A stretch of DNA of 64,000 nucleotides from a virus. A program made the position numbers and the translations under genes. The notes under the pieces were generated by a model. That model did not search any database, was not told the DNA's origin, and saw only the letters and a list, made by a program, of their open reading frames with translations. How positions within the stretch are numbered: position 1 is the first letter of the stretch; every line of letters starts with the position of its first letter. The DNA lies in IMG/VR virus record IMGVR_UViG_3300038361_000164, positions 43,086-107,085 of that record; one strand, written 5' to 3'. Of this stretch, positions 55,201 through 63,779 are shown one piece after another.

Positions 55201-56275
55201 TGTTGAAGATTGTGATACTAAAAAGGGAATTTATATACAAACAGACTCTCCAGATGTACTAGATAGATATTTGGCAAAAACAATAACAGGAATTGGTAAA
55301 CGAAACGATATCGTAGATTCTACGCTTGTTGGAAAAGCGAAAAAAAGAAATCGCGTACAATTATATGTTCGCAGTCCTTTGACTTGTGAGGCTGTCGAAG
55401 GTATATGTCAATCCTGTTATGGATTAATGCCAAACGGACAACCTGCTTCTGTGGGAACCAATGTTGGAGTTTTAGAAAGTCAATCCGTTACAGAAAGATC
55501 TACACAGTTAGTTATGCAATCCTTCCATAGCGGAGGATCAGCACTTGCTGGAGGCGGAATTCAAGCTGGATTTCCTCGTCTTGAGCAGTTATTAAAAGTT
55601 CCTGTTAAATTACCAGGAAAAGCTACTCTTTCTACTGTACGAGGAAAGGTGAAGAAAATAGATAAGAACCTGACTGGCGGATATAATGTACGAATAGAGG
55701 GATATGGTACTGCGAATGATAAGGACTTTACAATTCCTTCTGGTAGATTGCCTTTAATTAAAGTAAATGATCAAATTGACAAAGGTGATGTACTAAGTGA
55801 CGGCATTATCAAACCACAAGAACTTGGAGAGTTAAAAGGACATTTAGTTGCTCAACGTTATTTAGTAGATGAAGCACATAAGGTTTATGGAGGCAACTTC
55901 TTTAAAAAGACTTTTGAAACAGTAATTCGTGGAATTTCAGATAATGCGGAAGTAACTAAAGCTCCTGAAAAAAGCGGATTTCTACGTGGTGATAAGACGA
56001 CTGTAAGTAATATAAAATTTGTTAATAAAAAACGTAAAGCAGAGGGATTAGAAAGAGTTGAATATGTTCCTTACTTCAAATCTATAGAAACTCTTAATAC
56101 AGATGTTGACGATTGGTTAACTAGAATCAGTACGAACAGAGTTAAAGCTGGGCTAACTGTTGGAGCAGCTAAAGGGTTATATGCTAACCTTAAAGGTAAG
56201 GATCCGATACCTGCTTATATCTATGGAGATAACTTTGGAAGAAATACTAAATATGAAAAGGGTGAATTTTATTAA
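49211..56275 (+). CDS. rpoBC: Fused beta-beta' RNA polymerase with intein
   Basis: 2,354 residues as encoded, about 2,018 after intein removal. Beta part: PKLTNRFTTIIDGNEYITVNQLRRKSG, then GDKL-[intein]-SGRYGNKY and [22 protein letters not shown]. The beta' part follows without a stop: RDREITGG-type HWSHIELA, LPPVYRPTVPLPSG, LNRAPSLHKHSIQAF, the metal-binding LNLDHDGDTMSI (NADFDGD in cellular enzymes), GICQSCYG and MQSFHSGGSALAGGG (trigger loop region). It would transcribe phage genes, likely with the sigma-like protein at 5361. Its only TGA (51590) lies in the intein; all extein Trp are TGG. Its own terminator follows. Confidence 0.92.
51551..52558 (+). other. Intein with LAGLIDADG endonuclease in RNA polymerase
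   Basis: 336 residues between GDKL and SGRYGNK of the beta subunit. Starts with Cys (CVSADTEFLTYDG-W-K), a standard block A, where TGA at 51590 encodes the common Trp. The endonuclease core shows YASLMGWYLSEGSS (about 51915-51950) and FLDAYIKGDGHI (about 52190-52230), two LAGLIDADG motifs. The C-terminal VVYIRRNGKTSWTGN precedes extein Ser. The penultimate residue is Gly where most inteins have His, but the essential Asn and +1 Ser are present. Confidence 0.9.
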
Positions 56276-56286
56276 ATTTTAATATA

Positions 56287-56325
56287 AAAAAAAGAAGAGG
56301 GTGGTTTGCCCTCTTCTCTTTTAAA
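56287..56325. terminator. Terminator between polymerase and J-domain genes
   Basis: AGAAGAGGG / CCCTCTTCT hairpin with A-tract on the left and CTTTT on the right. It ends the plus-strand polymerase RNA and, with eight T on the minus strand, the J-domain gene's RNA. Confidence 0.8.
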
Positions 56326-57196
56326 GTCCTTCTTCTTTTAACATTTTGAGTAGTGCATCAGATGCTAATTTGTCATTAGCCATTATTTTAAATTGTATTA
56401 AAACATCTCTACCTGCAAATCCTTGCCCCTGAAGCTTACTAAGTTTTTGTAAGTCCTTTCTAGCCTTTAATTTAACTTCGAATTGTTTATCAAAGATACT
56501 TACTGTATGAGAAGCACCCTCTAACCACTCACTAACCTTAATATCTTTACTTGTTATAATGTTGCCATTACGAATTTCATAAGGATATTTTTCTTCATCA
56601 TGAGAATATTGAAACTGTATTATGAGCTGAGCCGGTCTATCAAAGTTGGGATCGTAGCTGCCAATTAGTCCTAAGTTTAAATGAGCTGGTAAGTTGTTTT
56701 GCAAATGAATTTCTAAATCAACTTTTTTAGGAGTACCTGTTTTTTTTATCTTTCTCCCATTACACCCGCTACAAGGTTTCTGGCTGATCGCTATCATTTG
56801 GCCATGTTGTTCTCGTGTTTCTATTGTTCCAGTTCCTCCACAAGTATCACATCTTTTTACCTGATCTTTGTTGTATTGATAATACTGATAGGCTATGGTT
56901 TTTTCATGATAAGCGTCTTTAAGAGATACATTTACAAAATGTACTTCCTGTATAGGCTGAATCGGTGGTTTCCAAAAAGAGTTATTAAGGATATCATGAT
57001 TTGGTTCAGGATTTTGAATTTGCTCGTTGGCTTCGTTAATTTCTTTGAATTTAGCTTCTGCTTCCTGTTGGGCTTCTTCACTAAGAGTGGCTGATTTGTC
57101 AGGATGGTATTTTTTAGCAAGATTTCTAAATGCTTTTTGTGCTTCTTCTTTAGTAGCTGTGCTGTCGAGCCCCAGTACTTGATATGGATCTGGCAT
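56321..57196 (-). CDS. DnaJ-like J-domain protein
   Basis: 291 residues from ATG 57196, with AGAAAGG ahead. J domain at residues 3-65, including KKYHPDKS (the HPD motif). Two zinc-knuckle motifs CDTCGGTG and CSGCNG, about half the four seen in bacterial DnaJ, then a C-terminal client-binding region ([15 protein letters not shown]). It would stimulate host DnaK. All Trp are TGG. Confidence 0.85.
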   Translation of the reverse strand: MPDPYQVLGLDSTATKEEAQKAFRNLAKKYHPDKSATLSEEAQQEAEAKFKEINEANEQIQNPEPNHDILNNSFWKPPIQPIQEVHFVNVSLKDAYHEKTIAYQYYQYNKDQVKRCDTCGGTGTIETREQHGQMIAISQKPCSGCNGRKIKKTGTPKKVDLEIHLQNNLPAHLNLGLIGSYDPNFDRPAQLIIQFQYSHDEEKYPYEIRNGNIITSKDIKVSEWLEGASHTVSIFDKQFEVKLKARKDLQKLSKLQGQGFAGRDVLIQFKIMANDKLASDALLKMLKEEGL

Positions 57197-57220
57197 ATTG
57201 ACCTTTCTTATTAAAGTTGT

Positions 57221-57248
57221 TTGAATTGACAGAAGGAATCTGTATATT
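57221..57248 (+). promoter_or_regulatory. Promoter-like site, near-leaderless
   Basis: TTGAAT (57221-57226), 16 bases, TATATT (57243-57248). A start about seven bases later would fall at the ATG (57256), so the message may have almost no leader. It is divergent from the J-domain gene. Confidence 0.4.
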
Positions 57249-57255
57249 ATGTTAT

Positions 57256-57807
57256 ATGCCATTATTTGAAAAAATTGACACATACGAAATTGTTTGGCGT
57301 CGTTATGAGATTAATGCTGAAGTGTTAGATGGCAAAATGACTCTTCTACCAAATGACGCTAAATGCCACATTATTACCCATCATCCCAACAAAAGTTGAG
57401 GATACAATACTGGCATCATAAAAACTATAGATGCTCTTTCCGGATGGGATGAAGTTCAACATCTTGGACCATACAAGGGAAATGATCCGGAATTATATTA
57501 TGGATTAGTCTTAGTTGACTCCTACCAAAAATATTTAGATTGTCATAAGTTTCTTGCAGAGACAGTAAAAACAGCTAAAGAGCCTACTCCTGCTCCCGAA
57601 AAACCTATAAAAATAAAACCCAATGTAATTAATTCGAGTGTTCAGATACAGCCGTCGGTAATACTGCAGCCGCATTTACAACCGCCGCCACCACCACCAC
57701 CAACTATTAACACAACTCCAAGTGTTCCACGACCAGCAAGGTCACCTAATCTTGTAAGTAACAGAGAGGTGCCCATTTATACATATAAAAAACCCAATAA
57801 TCGTTAA
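57256..57807 (+). CDS. Unknown protein with Pro-rich tail
   Basis: 183 residues from ATG 57256; TGA Trp at 57397. N-terminal domain (about 1-115) mixed alpha/beta; then a linker and a stretch of seven Pro ([10 protein letters not shown]) and a basic end. No family recognised. No ribosome site is visible, fitting a leaderless start. Confidence 0.7.
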
Positions 57808-57818
57808 ATGGAGAAGCT

Positions 57819-58526
57819 ATGCAAGAATGTAAAAACAAACGACAAGCCCTCGAACAGGTGAGAAGATTATTTTATCCCAAAAATGGTTCTGACCATGGAC
57901 TATCATTAGAGTTCAAAACTGATAACCAAAAGTTATTATTTGACACAATCGATACCCATGACATAACATTTTGCACAGGTCCCGCAGGAACTGGCAAAAC
58001 GTTTATTACTATGTGATATGCCTTACAAGCGTTATCAAGTAAAGACAACAACATTGAGCAAATTGTATTATGTCGTCCGCTTGTTCCGGTAGATGATGAA
58101 AGAGTTGGATTTTTAAAAGGAAACTTGGATGATAAAATTGGACCTTTTATGCTTCCGTTTTTTCAAAATTTAGAAAAGTTAATTGGAAACGATCGTGCTG
58201 AAACATTAAGAGCTTCAGGTGTAATTAAACAAGTTCCATTAACTTTTTTTAGAGGACTTACTTGGGATAACGCTGTCATTGTATATGACGAAGCACAAAA
58301 CTCCTCCCAGTCTAGTATGAAAGCGTTTCTAACCCGTATAGGGCAGGATTCAAAAATGATTGTAGCCGGGGATATTAGACAATCAGATATAGGATACGAT
58401 AACGGATTACGCAACGCTATAGAACGTCTTAGTGCTTTAAATGAAATAGGTACTTTGGAATTTACTAGAGAAGATATTGTACGACATGGTTTAATCGCAA
58501 AAATATTAAAAGCCTATGAGGGTTAA
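57819..58526 (+). CDS. PhoH-like ATPase
   Basis: 235 residues; TGA Trp at 58014, immediately after the Walker A helix. Walker A TGPAGTGKTF; QIVLCRPLVPV; Walker B AVIVYDEAQNSS; and MIVAGDIRQSD, all as in PhoH, an RNA-associated ATPase common in large phages. Without UGA decoding the product would be 65 residues and inactive. It overlaps the convergent minus gene by four bases. Confidence 0.88.
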
Positions 58527-58729
58527 GCCCAAAAGTCAATTACTTCTTTTTTGAAGGTTTCCATAAATTGATCAATAACTTTAGAAGGTTCGCTTTCTTT
58601 TTCAAAAGAGCGTTCAAGCATTGTGCGCACTTGATTCTCTAATCTCTTTTTTCCGCCAAGAATGTCGGAATTTGGAAACCCCATTTGTGTTCTGAGATTA
58701 TTGAGTGCTTTTTGCTTCTTTTTATTCAT
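58523..58729 (-). CDS. Small charged protein
   Basis: 68 residues, helical and charged (NKKKQKALNNLRTQMG; DQFMETFKKEVID). Ends four bases into the PhoH gene's end. Not recognised. Confidence 0.6.
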   Translation of the reverse strand: MNKKKQKALNNLRTQMGFPNSDILGGKKRLENQVRTMLERSFEKESEPSKVIDQFMETFKKEVIDFWA

Positions 58730-58734
58730 GTCAG

Positions 58735-59373
58735 TTACTTTCTCAAAATTGCTTTTTGAAAGTGTAGTGTAACAGGTTTCTTGGAGCCTGGATCTCTATC
58801 TTTCGGGTCGTTAAGAAACATAAATCTCCAGCCATCATTCATTAAATAACGTGGCTGTTCTTTTTTCTTTCTAGATGCAAATTCAACTACTTTATAATCC
58901 CAATTGCAAAGTGCAAACTCTTCGTTAATAATTTGTTGAGCTGTTCGTCCTTTTTCATCTTTGTCAGTTATCATTTTAACAACTACTACAACTTTAGTTT
59001 TTTCCGTAACAGTAGTTCCACCTAACCAAGTGGGTTTCATTTTAACTTCGTCAGATGTTTCTTGCTTAACAATAGTAGCTAGTTCTTTGCTTTGATTCTT
59101 CTTTGCTGTTTCTTGTTTTTTACTTTTTCTTGCAATAAATTGATCTAAGGTCATGCCGCTTTTTAAATCAGCAACTGACATTCCTGCCGCAATTTCTACT
59201 TTATTGCGTCGAGTTCTTATAGTTGTGTTTGGATTAGGCTTAATAGCGACAACTGAATATTCGGGTTCGTCATTTTTATTTTTATTAAATTCGTCCAATG
59301 TTATGCCACTGCGTACATCCTCTACTGACATACCAGCTTCCATCTGTTCTTTTGTACGTCTAATTCTAGTCAT
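58735..59373 (-). CDS. Protein with two N-terminal tandem motifs
   Basis: 212 residues. Two copies of R-x-RR-x-K-x-x-x-AGMSV-x-D-x-x-x-G-x-TLD-x-F occur at about residues 3-33 and 52-84, so an internal duplication is clear. The central part is Lys-rich; the C-terminal half (TEKTKVVVVVKMITD) is a compact alpha/beta domain. The repeated motif resembles short N-terminal DNA- or substrate-tethering elements, but I do not recognise it. It overlaps the preceding gene's stop by eight bases. Confidence 0.68.
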   Translation of the reverse strand: MTRIRRTKEQMEAGMSVEDVRSGITLDEFNKNKNDEPEYSVVAIKPNPNTTIRTRRNKVEIAAGMSVADLKSGMTLDQFIARKSKKQETAKKNQSKELATIVKQETSDEVKMKPTWLGGTTVTEKTKVVVVVKMITDKDEKGRTAQQIINEEFALCNWDYKVVEFASRKKKEQPRYLMNDGWRFMFLNDPKDRDPGSKKPVTLHFQKAILRK

Positions 59374-59626
59374 CGTTTTCTCCGTATATTATTTTTTCTT
59401 GTATCATTTGGTTACGAAAGTCTGCTTTCATTTGCTCTGTGTGAGACTCTTCTAATATTTGTTCAAAAGTTTCGTTCAGTTCTCTAGTATCCATTTGGGG
59501 ATTTTTTCTAAAAAACGGAATGGCATGGTCCCAATATTCTTTCATGAATGGTCCAAATGGTTTGTATTTATCCGGTACTTTGTAATCGGAAATACCAGTA
59601 AAATTATCTTCTTTTCCGTTTTGCAT
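59366..59626 (-). CDS. Small unknown protein
   Basis: 86 residues, TAG stop. Starts inside the end of the ClpP-like gene (23-base overlap). Contains YWDHAIPFFRKNPQMDTREL and a helical C-terminus. Not recognised. Confidence 0.65.
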   Translation of the reverse strand: MQNGKEDNFTGISDYKVPDKYKPFGPFMKEYWDHAIPFFRKNPQMDTRELNETFEQILEESHTEQMKADFRNQMIQEKIIYGENDD

Positions 59627-60215
59627 GTGTTCTTACCTTATCTATTAATCCATATTCTAAACAAGTGGATGCAGACATGTACAAAGTGTTTTGTACTAAA
59701 CCTGCCCAGTATGCTTTCGATTTATTGGAATTTTTTGCTAAGACAGTGAGTGCTTGACTAAAGCGTTCTTCAAGATAACTTGCGCTCGCTGTTAGTTCTG
59801 CTACACCGCCTCCGAGATCGGCTTTCATTTCATGTAGCATTAAGGAAGCATTTTTACTCATACTTCTTTCTCCTGGAGCGGCTATCAATATCCAAGCGGC
59901 AGCTGACGCGGCAATTCCAATACCATGTGCATTTATTATTGCTTTTGATTCATTCATAACATCTAGACAACCAAACATACCTTCTACTGATCCGCCGTAA
60001 CTTGTTATTTCCCAAGTAATTGGGTCAAAACTGTTAGTTAGACCAGTAATTAAGTCTATTTTGCTTTTCAGCAAGCCTGGGGTCGTAATATCAATCAGAC
60101 CGTCTACTGTAATAATTCTTCTATCTACATCAATTCCTACTTCTAATTGTCTGCTCAGTATCTCGAATTGAATTCTCATAAGCTCTAGTGTTTCAGGGTT
60201 CATAGGGTTATTCAT
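59604..60215 (-). CDS. ClpP-like serine protease
   Basis: 203 residues; AAAGGA before ATG 60215. Fold and catalytic set as in ClpP: EITSYGGSVEGM (oxyanion strand), HGIGIAASAAAWILIAA (Ser in GxAAS), LMLHEM (His), and an Asp region near ERFSQALTVL. The SYGGS variant and Ala after Ser differ from host ClpP. It may pair with host ClpX-type ATPases. Possible roles: head maturation or turnover of tagged proteins; the tmRNA is nearby. Confidence 0.82.
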   Translation of the reverse strand: MNNPMNPETLELMRIQFEILSRQLEVGIDVDRRIITVDGLIDITTPGLLKSKIDLITGLTNSFDPITWEITSYGGSVEGMFGCLDVMNESKAIINAHGIGIAASAAAWILIAAPGERSMSKNASLMLHEMKADLGGGVAELTASASYLEERFSQALTVLAKNSNKSKAYWAGLVQNTLYMSASTCLEYGLIDKVRTHAKRKRR

Positions 60216-60234
60216 AGGTTCCTTTTATTTGTAT

Positions 60235-61050
60235 TTATATTGCCACGGGAAATTTTATTGGAGGATGTGGGTTATAATCTTCCAATGTAAAATCTTCAAA
60301 ACTGATGTCCCAAAAAGGCTTTTTATTAATTTTTAATGTTGGTAAGCTTCTTGGTTCTCGTTTTAATTGTTTCAAAGCTCCTTCTATTTGATTTTCATAT
60401 ATGTGTAAGTCATTTAAATAATGGGAAAATTCTCCTACCTCTAAACCAACTTCTTGTGCGATCATTTGGGTAAGTGCTGCATAGCAAGTAATGTTAAAGG
60501 GTACGCCGAGTGGTAAATCCGCAGAACGTTGTGTCATATGGCAATTTAATTTGCCTCCCATAGTGCTGAACATGAAAAACATGTGGCAACTAGGAAGTGC
60601 TATTTCACCGAGTACTGAGGGATTCCATGCTGTTACTATCATTCTGCGATCATTTGGGTTTGTTTTTAGCATATCGATTACATTTTGTATTTGATTGATA
60701 TGCTCTACTTTACATCTTCCCGTAATGTCGTGTGTATGTTTTTCCCAATTAACCCACTGATATCCATACATTTTTCCAACATTCCAATTATCTTCTTCTG
60801 ATGTCCAGCCATCCCAAATTTTAGTGTGTTTACGAAGATTTCTAATATGAGTCTCTCCAGATAAATACCAGAGAAGTTCTCTTATAGCTGATTTATAATA
60901 CATCTTTTTCGTAGTCAATAGGGGAAAGCCTTTCGCCAAATCAATTTTATAATGATATCCGAATACAGCAAACGTACCTATTCCAGTACGATTATCTCTA
61001 TATTCTCCCTTGTCTATTACATGTTTTAACATATCTAAGTATGCTTGCAT
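60235..61050 (-). CDS. thyA: Thymidylate synthase
   Basis: 271 residues. All ThyA landmarks present: KGFPLLTTKKM, LWYLSGETHI, VGKMYGYQW, DRRMIVTAWNPS, the nucleophile in LPSCHMFF, and QRSADLPLGVPFN. It methylates dUMP to dTMP with methylene-tetrahydrofolate. Supplies dTTP for phage DNA; a UDG gene lies close by. All Trp are TGG. Confidence 0.95.
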   Translation of the reverse strand: MQAYLDMLKHVIDKGEYRDNRTGIGTFAVFGYHYKIDLAKGFPLLTTKKMYYKSAIRELLWYLSGETHIRNLRKHTKIWDGWTSEEDNWNVGKMYGYQWVNWEKHTHDITGRCKVEHINQIQNVIDMLKTNPNDRRMIVTAWNPSVLGEIALPSCHMFFMFSTMGGKLNCHMTQRSADLPLGVPFNITCYAALTQMIAQEVGLEVGEFSHYLNDLHIYENQIEGALKQLKREPRSLPTLKINKKPFWDISFEDFTLEDYNPHPPIKFPVAI

Positions 61051-61056
61051 ATTCTA

Positions 61057-61368
61057 TTATTGGTTAGGTCGTGTCTCTATTGGTGTGAAAGATTCCTCAC
61101 AGTTGTTTACACACAAAAAGCCTGGTGTAGGCATTAGTTGATCTTTTCCTGTAGAATTTTTTGGATTAAGTTTAGAAACTATAAACAATTGAAATACTTG
61201 TGTAAAGTGTGGTGAATTACATTTTTTACATGCATGCTGTGAAATTCCTGGCGGTAGTGCGGATATTTTTTCTGATGTTTCCGCAGGTTTTGTTTCTGTG
61301 GTATTAGCGGGTGTTCGGTTACCCATTTTGATAATCTTTGTGTTATCGTCTTTGTTTTTATCGTTCAT
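61057..61368 (-). CDS. Small zinc-ribbon-like protein
   Basis: 103 residues. Disordered N-terminus rich in Thr/Glu, then HACKKCNSPHF and FLCVNNCEESF, two CxxC/CxxxC pairs typical of a zinc ribbon. Ends seven bases before thyA. Unknown role. Confidence 0.68.
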   Translation of the reverse strand: MNDKNKDDNTKIIKMGNRTPANTTETKPAETSEKISALPPGISQHACKKCNSPHFTQVFQLFIVSKLNPKNSTGKDQLMPTPGFLCVNNCEESFTPIETRPNQ

Positions 61369-61389
61369 TTAAGTCCTTATGGTTAAAAT

Positions 61390-61770
61390 TGGTGGAGGCG
61401 GGGAGAGTCGAACTCCCGTCTTATTATAGTATCAAGGTGGTTGTTTACAAGCTTATTTCTTTTGCAATGTTTACGAGGTAATCAAAAGAACAAATGATCT
61501 CGGGAGCTCTATTATTAGTTATCGTACTTCCCTTTACCTTTGGAACGCTGTGCCTTTATTTATTCGTCCCCAAACAGTTGGACAGATCCGATAAATGACG
61601 CTCTTCAGAACTATCGGAGTCAAGAAGAAGAACGTGAGCGATAACCGTAAATGTTACTTTACGCCGCTAATGCGAACTGCGTTTTGCCAGTTGTTTGTTT
61701 TAATTGGTTAAGCCAATAACTCTGCTTGAGCCATTCTCGCGTCGTATAATAATCGATACCGGGCGCCCCC
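61390..61770 (-). ncRNA. ssrA: tmRNA
   Basis: 381 bases. Acceptor GGGGGCG (61770-61764) pairs with CGCCTCC before A-CCA; T arm GGGAG-TTCGACT-CTCCC precedes it. The tag frame at 61688-61659 encodes GKTQFALAA and ends in TAA. The LAA end is the usual Clp degron. Phage tmRNAs are uncommon. It would rescue stalled ribosomes, including at UGA codons if suppressor tRNA is limiting. Confidence 0.93.
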
Positions 61771-61777
61771 ACTGAAT

Positions 61778-62137
61778 TTAATTTAGTAAATTTGTTATAG
61801 CTACTACAAGCTCTTCTTTTGTTCGGGTGCCATTTATAGATGCAAATTTCTTTTTTGGAGAGAAAATAAACAACTGTGGTAAATTCTGAAACGGTATTCT
61901 ACTTTGCAAATATGCAAATTCATCTGTAGGTACTGTTTCTTGATCAAATGCGTGCAATACAGCTTTATATTCTTTAGTTAAGGCTTGTAGAATTGCAAGC
62001 ATTTTTGTTTGCTTTTCAATGTCTTCTGTAGATACGTAGAACATTGTTAAAACTTCTGGGGTGCTTACTCCTAAGACACTTTCTTCTGGAAATAGTATTT
62101 TAACTATCGTATTAAATTCTTGTGAGTCGTGAAACAT
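61778..62137 (-). CDS. Thioredoxin-fold-like protein without CxxC
   Basis: 119 residues. The C-terminal PQLFIFSPKKKFASINGTRTKEEL matches the end of a thioredoxin fold, with the cis-Pro segment FQNLPQLFIF. The CxxC motif is missing, so it is likely non-redox, for example a protein-binding adaptor. Confidence 0.55.
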   Translation of the reverse strand: MFHDSQEFNTIVKILFPEESVLGVSTPEVLTMFYVSTEDIEKQTKMLAILQALTKEYKAVLHAFDQETVPTDEFAYLQSRIPFQNLPQLFIFSPKKKFASINGTRTKEELVVAITNLLN

Positions 62138-62153
62138 AATATTCCTTTAGTAA

Positions 62154-62186
62154 ATAGGACTCTCCCGCGAAGAAGAGTCCTAGAGT
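62154..62186. promoter_or_regulatory. Hairpin between small genes
   Basis: AGGACTCT / AGAGTCCT stem with a ten-base CCCGCGAAGA-type loop. Plus-strand side is followed by GAGTTTTC; there is no clear T run on the minus strand. Possible processing or attenuation site. Confidence 0.4.
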
Positions 62187-62201
62187 TTTCATTTATAGTT
62201 A

Positions 62202-62510
62202 TTATACTATGAATGTTTGTATTTTTTTCTTTGCTTTTTTACAACGTGCAACTTGTTTGGTAATTCCCAAATTCTGTGCTTTTGTTGTATTTATTTTGGC
62301 AAGTACTGCATCTATTTCAGTCTGCATTCTAACTATTTCAGCGTCATTTGCTTTTTTTTGAGCAGCAAACTTTGTTTCACCGGCAGTTACGTGTTTTAAA
62401 GCGGTTGTAAAAAGATCCATACCCTCTTCGTATGACTTTAGTCCTTCTTGTGCTTTTTTTCCTGTTAAGTCTTTCGCTTCTACAGGTGTTATTGAGCTAA
62501 ACGGATTCAT
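62202..62510 (-). CDS. Small coiled-coil protein
   Basis: 102 residues, helical with heptads (NDAEIVRMQTEIDAVLAKI). Not recognised. Confidence 0.65.
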   Translation of the reverse strand: MNPFSSITPVEAKDLTGKKAQEGLKSYEEGMDLFTTALKHVTAGETKFAAQKKANDAEIVRMQTEIDAVLAKINTTKAQNLGITKQVARCKKAKKKIQTFIV

Positions 62511-62512
62511 AT

Positions 62513-63112
62513 TTATCCTTTGTTTTTATTGTTGAGTATTGCGTCACACGCAGTACTTAATTTATGTAAGTCTTCTATTAGAGTAGCTTTTCGAATCTTA
62601 CTTCTTAAAGCTGAAGCTGGGTGATATATACCCATAAACTTATATCCTCCTGGCAGGTCTATTATTTTACCATGCCCATCAAAGAAGTTATAAGATAATT
62701 TTGGATAATCTATTAGTCTTCGGGTTGTAATGTCCCCTAATCCTACGATTATTAACGGTTTGATTAAGTGCTTAACTTGACGTATCAAATGTGGTATGCA
62801 TGTTTCTATGTCCCAAGGAAATGGCGCTGTGTTATTTGGAGTAGCACATTTAACAATTGTGGTCATATAGTATGTATGAGAAAAATTAATTTCTTCTAAG
62901 ATTTCTCTGAATAACTTTCCAGAACGTCCTTTTAGAGTTCGTGGTTCGTCTTCTTCTATAACATCTTGACCAGGTGCGTCTCCTACAAATAAAATATTTG
63001 CAGGTATACTACCCTCTCCAACATTTACTCGTTCGCATCCGTCTCTGAGCTCACATTTAGTGCAGGCTGCTATGTCAGTGTCGATGTTTTGGACATTAAG
63101 TCTCAAGTTCAT
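62513..63112 (-). CDS. Uracil-DNA glycosylase, family 4-like
   Basis: 199 residues from ATG 63112 (TAATG coupling); ATG 63118 would add two residues. CTKCELRDGC and further Cys fit the 4Fe-4S site; ILFVGDAPGQDV and GRSGKLFREIL are the family's active-site motifs; IYHPASALR is the C-terminal motif. It removes uracil from DNA. Repair of deaminated cytosine in phage DNA is the simplest role. Confidence 0.88.
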   Translation of the reverse strand: MNLRLNVQNIDTDIAACTKCELRDGCERVNVGEGSIPANILFVGDAPGQDVIEEDEPRTLKGRSGKLFREILEEINFSHTYYMTTIVKCATPNNTAPFPWDIETCIPHLIRQVKHLIKPLIIVGLGDITTRRLIDYPKLSYNFFDGHGKIIDLPGGYKFMGIYHPASALRSKIRKATLIEDLHKLSTACDAILNNKNKG

Positions 63113-63501
63113 TACCATGTAGTTATTTCTTTGATTTTTTCTTTACAACCTTGCTGAACGTACCCATCATTGTTACTGGCTCCGGCCTCTGATTTCAAGT
63201 ATTTTAAATGTTTTGCTTTTGTTCTTGCAACTGCGAAAGCTGCTTTAAACTTGTCATTGTCAAAATCTCTTGATAATGTCATGACATGCTCAAATGTATA
63301 TGAAAAATCAGGAGCCTGTCCCACTTTAGTTAGCATGACTTCTTTTTCTTCATTTGAGAAGCCATCATAATTGCCGTTCTCAAAGATAAAACAATTACCA
63401 TCTGATTTTGTTCCAAGGTTATATGTGTCGTAACATATTCCTACAGATCCTGCAGGATTTCCTAACATTGAAAGTTTTGTAACTACAAGTGTTCCTATCA
63501 T
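63112..63501 (-). CDS. Unknown protein
   Basis: 129 residues. Starts MIGTLVVTKLSMLGNPAGSVG and contains Gly/Tyr/Asp-rich turns, and a central charged helix. Coupled to the UDG by a TAATG overlap. Not recognised. Confidence 0.65.
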   Translation of the reverse strand: MIGTLVVTKLSMLGNPAGSVGICYDTYNLGTKSDGNCFIFENGNYDGFSNEEKEVMLTKVGQAPDFSYTFEHVMTLSRDFDNDKFKAAFAVARTKAKHLKYLKSEAGASNNDGYVQQGCKEKIKEITTW

Positions 63502-63506
63502 TATTC

Positions 63507-63716
63507 TTATACCCCTATTTTATGTTTTTCAATTTTGATGAGTTTTTCAAATTCTATGTGCACTTTTTTCCTGCTTCCTTTGAGATTAAACTCTTTTTTT
63601 ATTATAGATAAGCAAGACGGGCCACTTCTTCGCATTCCTAATGCTTCAAGTTCACTTCCTTTAAGTAAAGTAACCATACGATAAACAGGAATTGCGGCGC
63701 CAGTTATTACAGCCAT
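63507..63716 (-). CDS. Small protein, possible DNA-binding
   Basis: 69 residues; AAAGGAG ahead of ATG 63716. VYRMVTLLKGSELEALGMRR and IIKKEFNLKGSRKKVHIEF are helical and basic. Could bind nucleic acid; not recognised. Confidence 0.6.
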   Translation of the reverse strand: MAVITGAAIPVYRMVTLLKGSELEALGMRRSGPSCLSIIKKEFNLKGSRKKVHIEFEKLIKIEKHKIGV

Positions 63717-63779
63717 AAGCTGTACTCCTTTCGATTATTTGTTTGTTTTTTAAATTGTTAGGGCGACCAGTTGGTCTGT

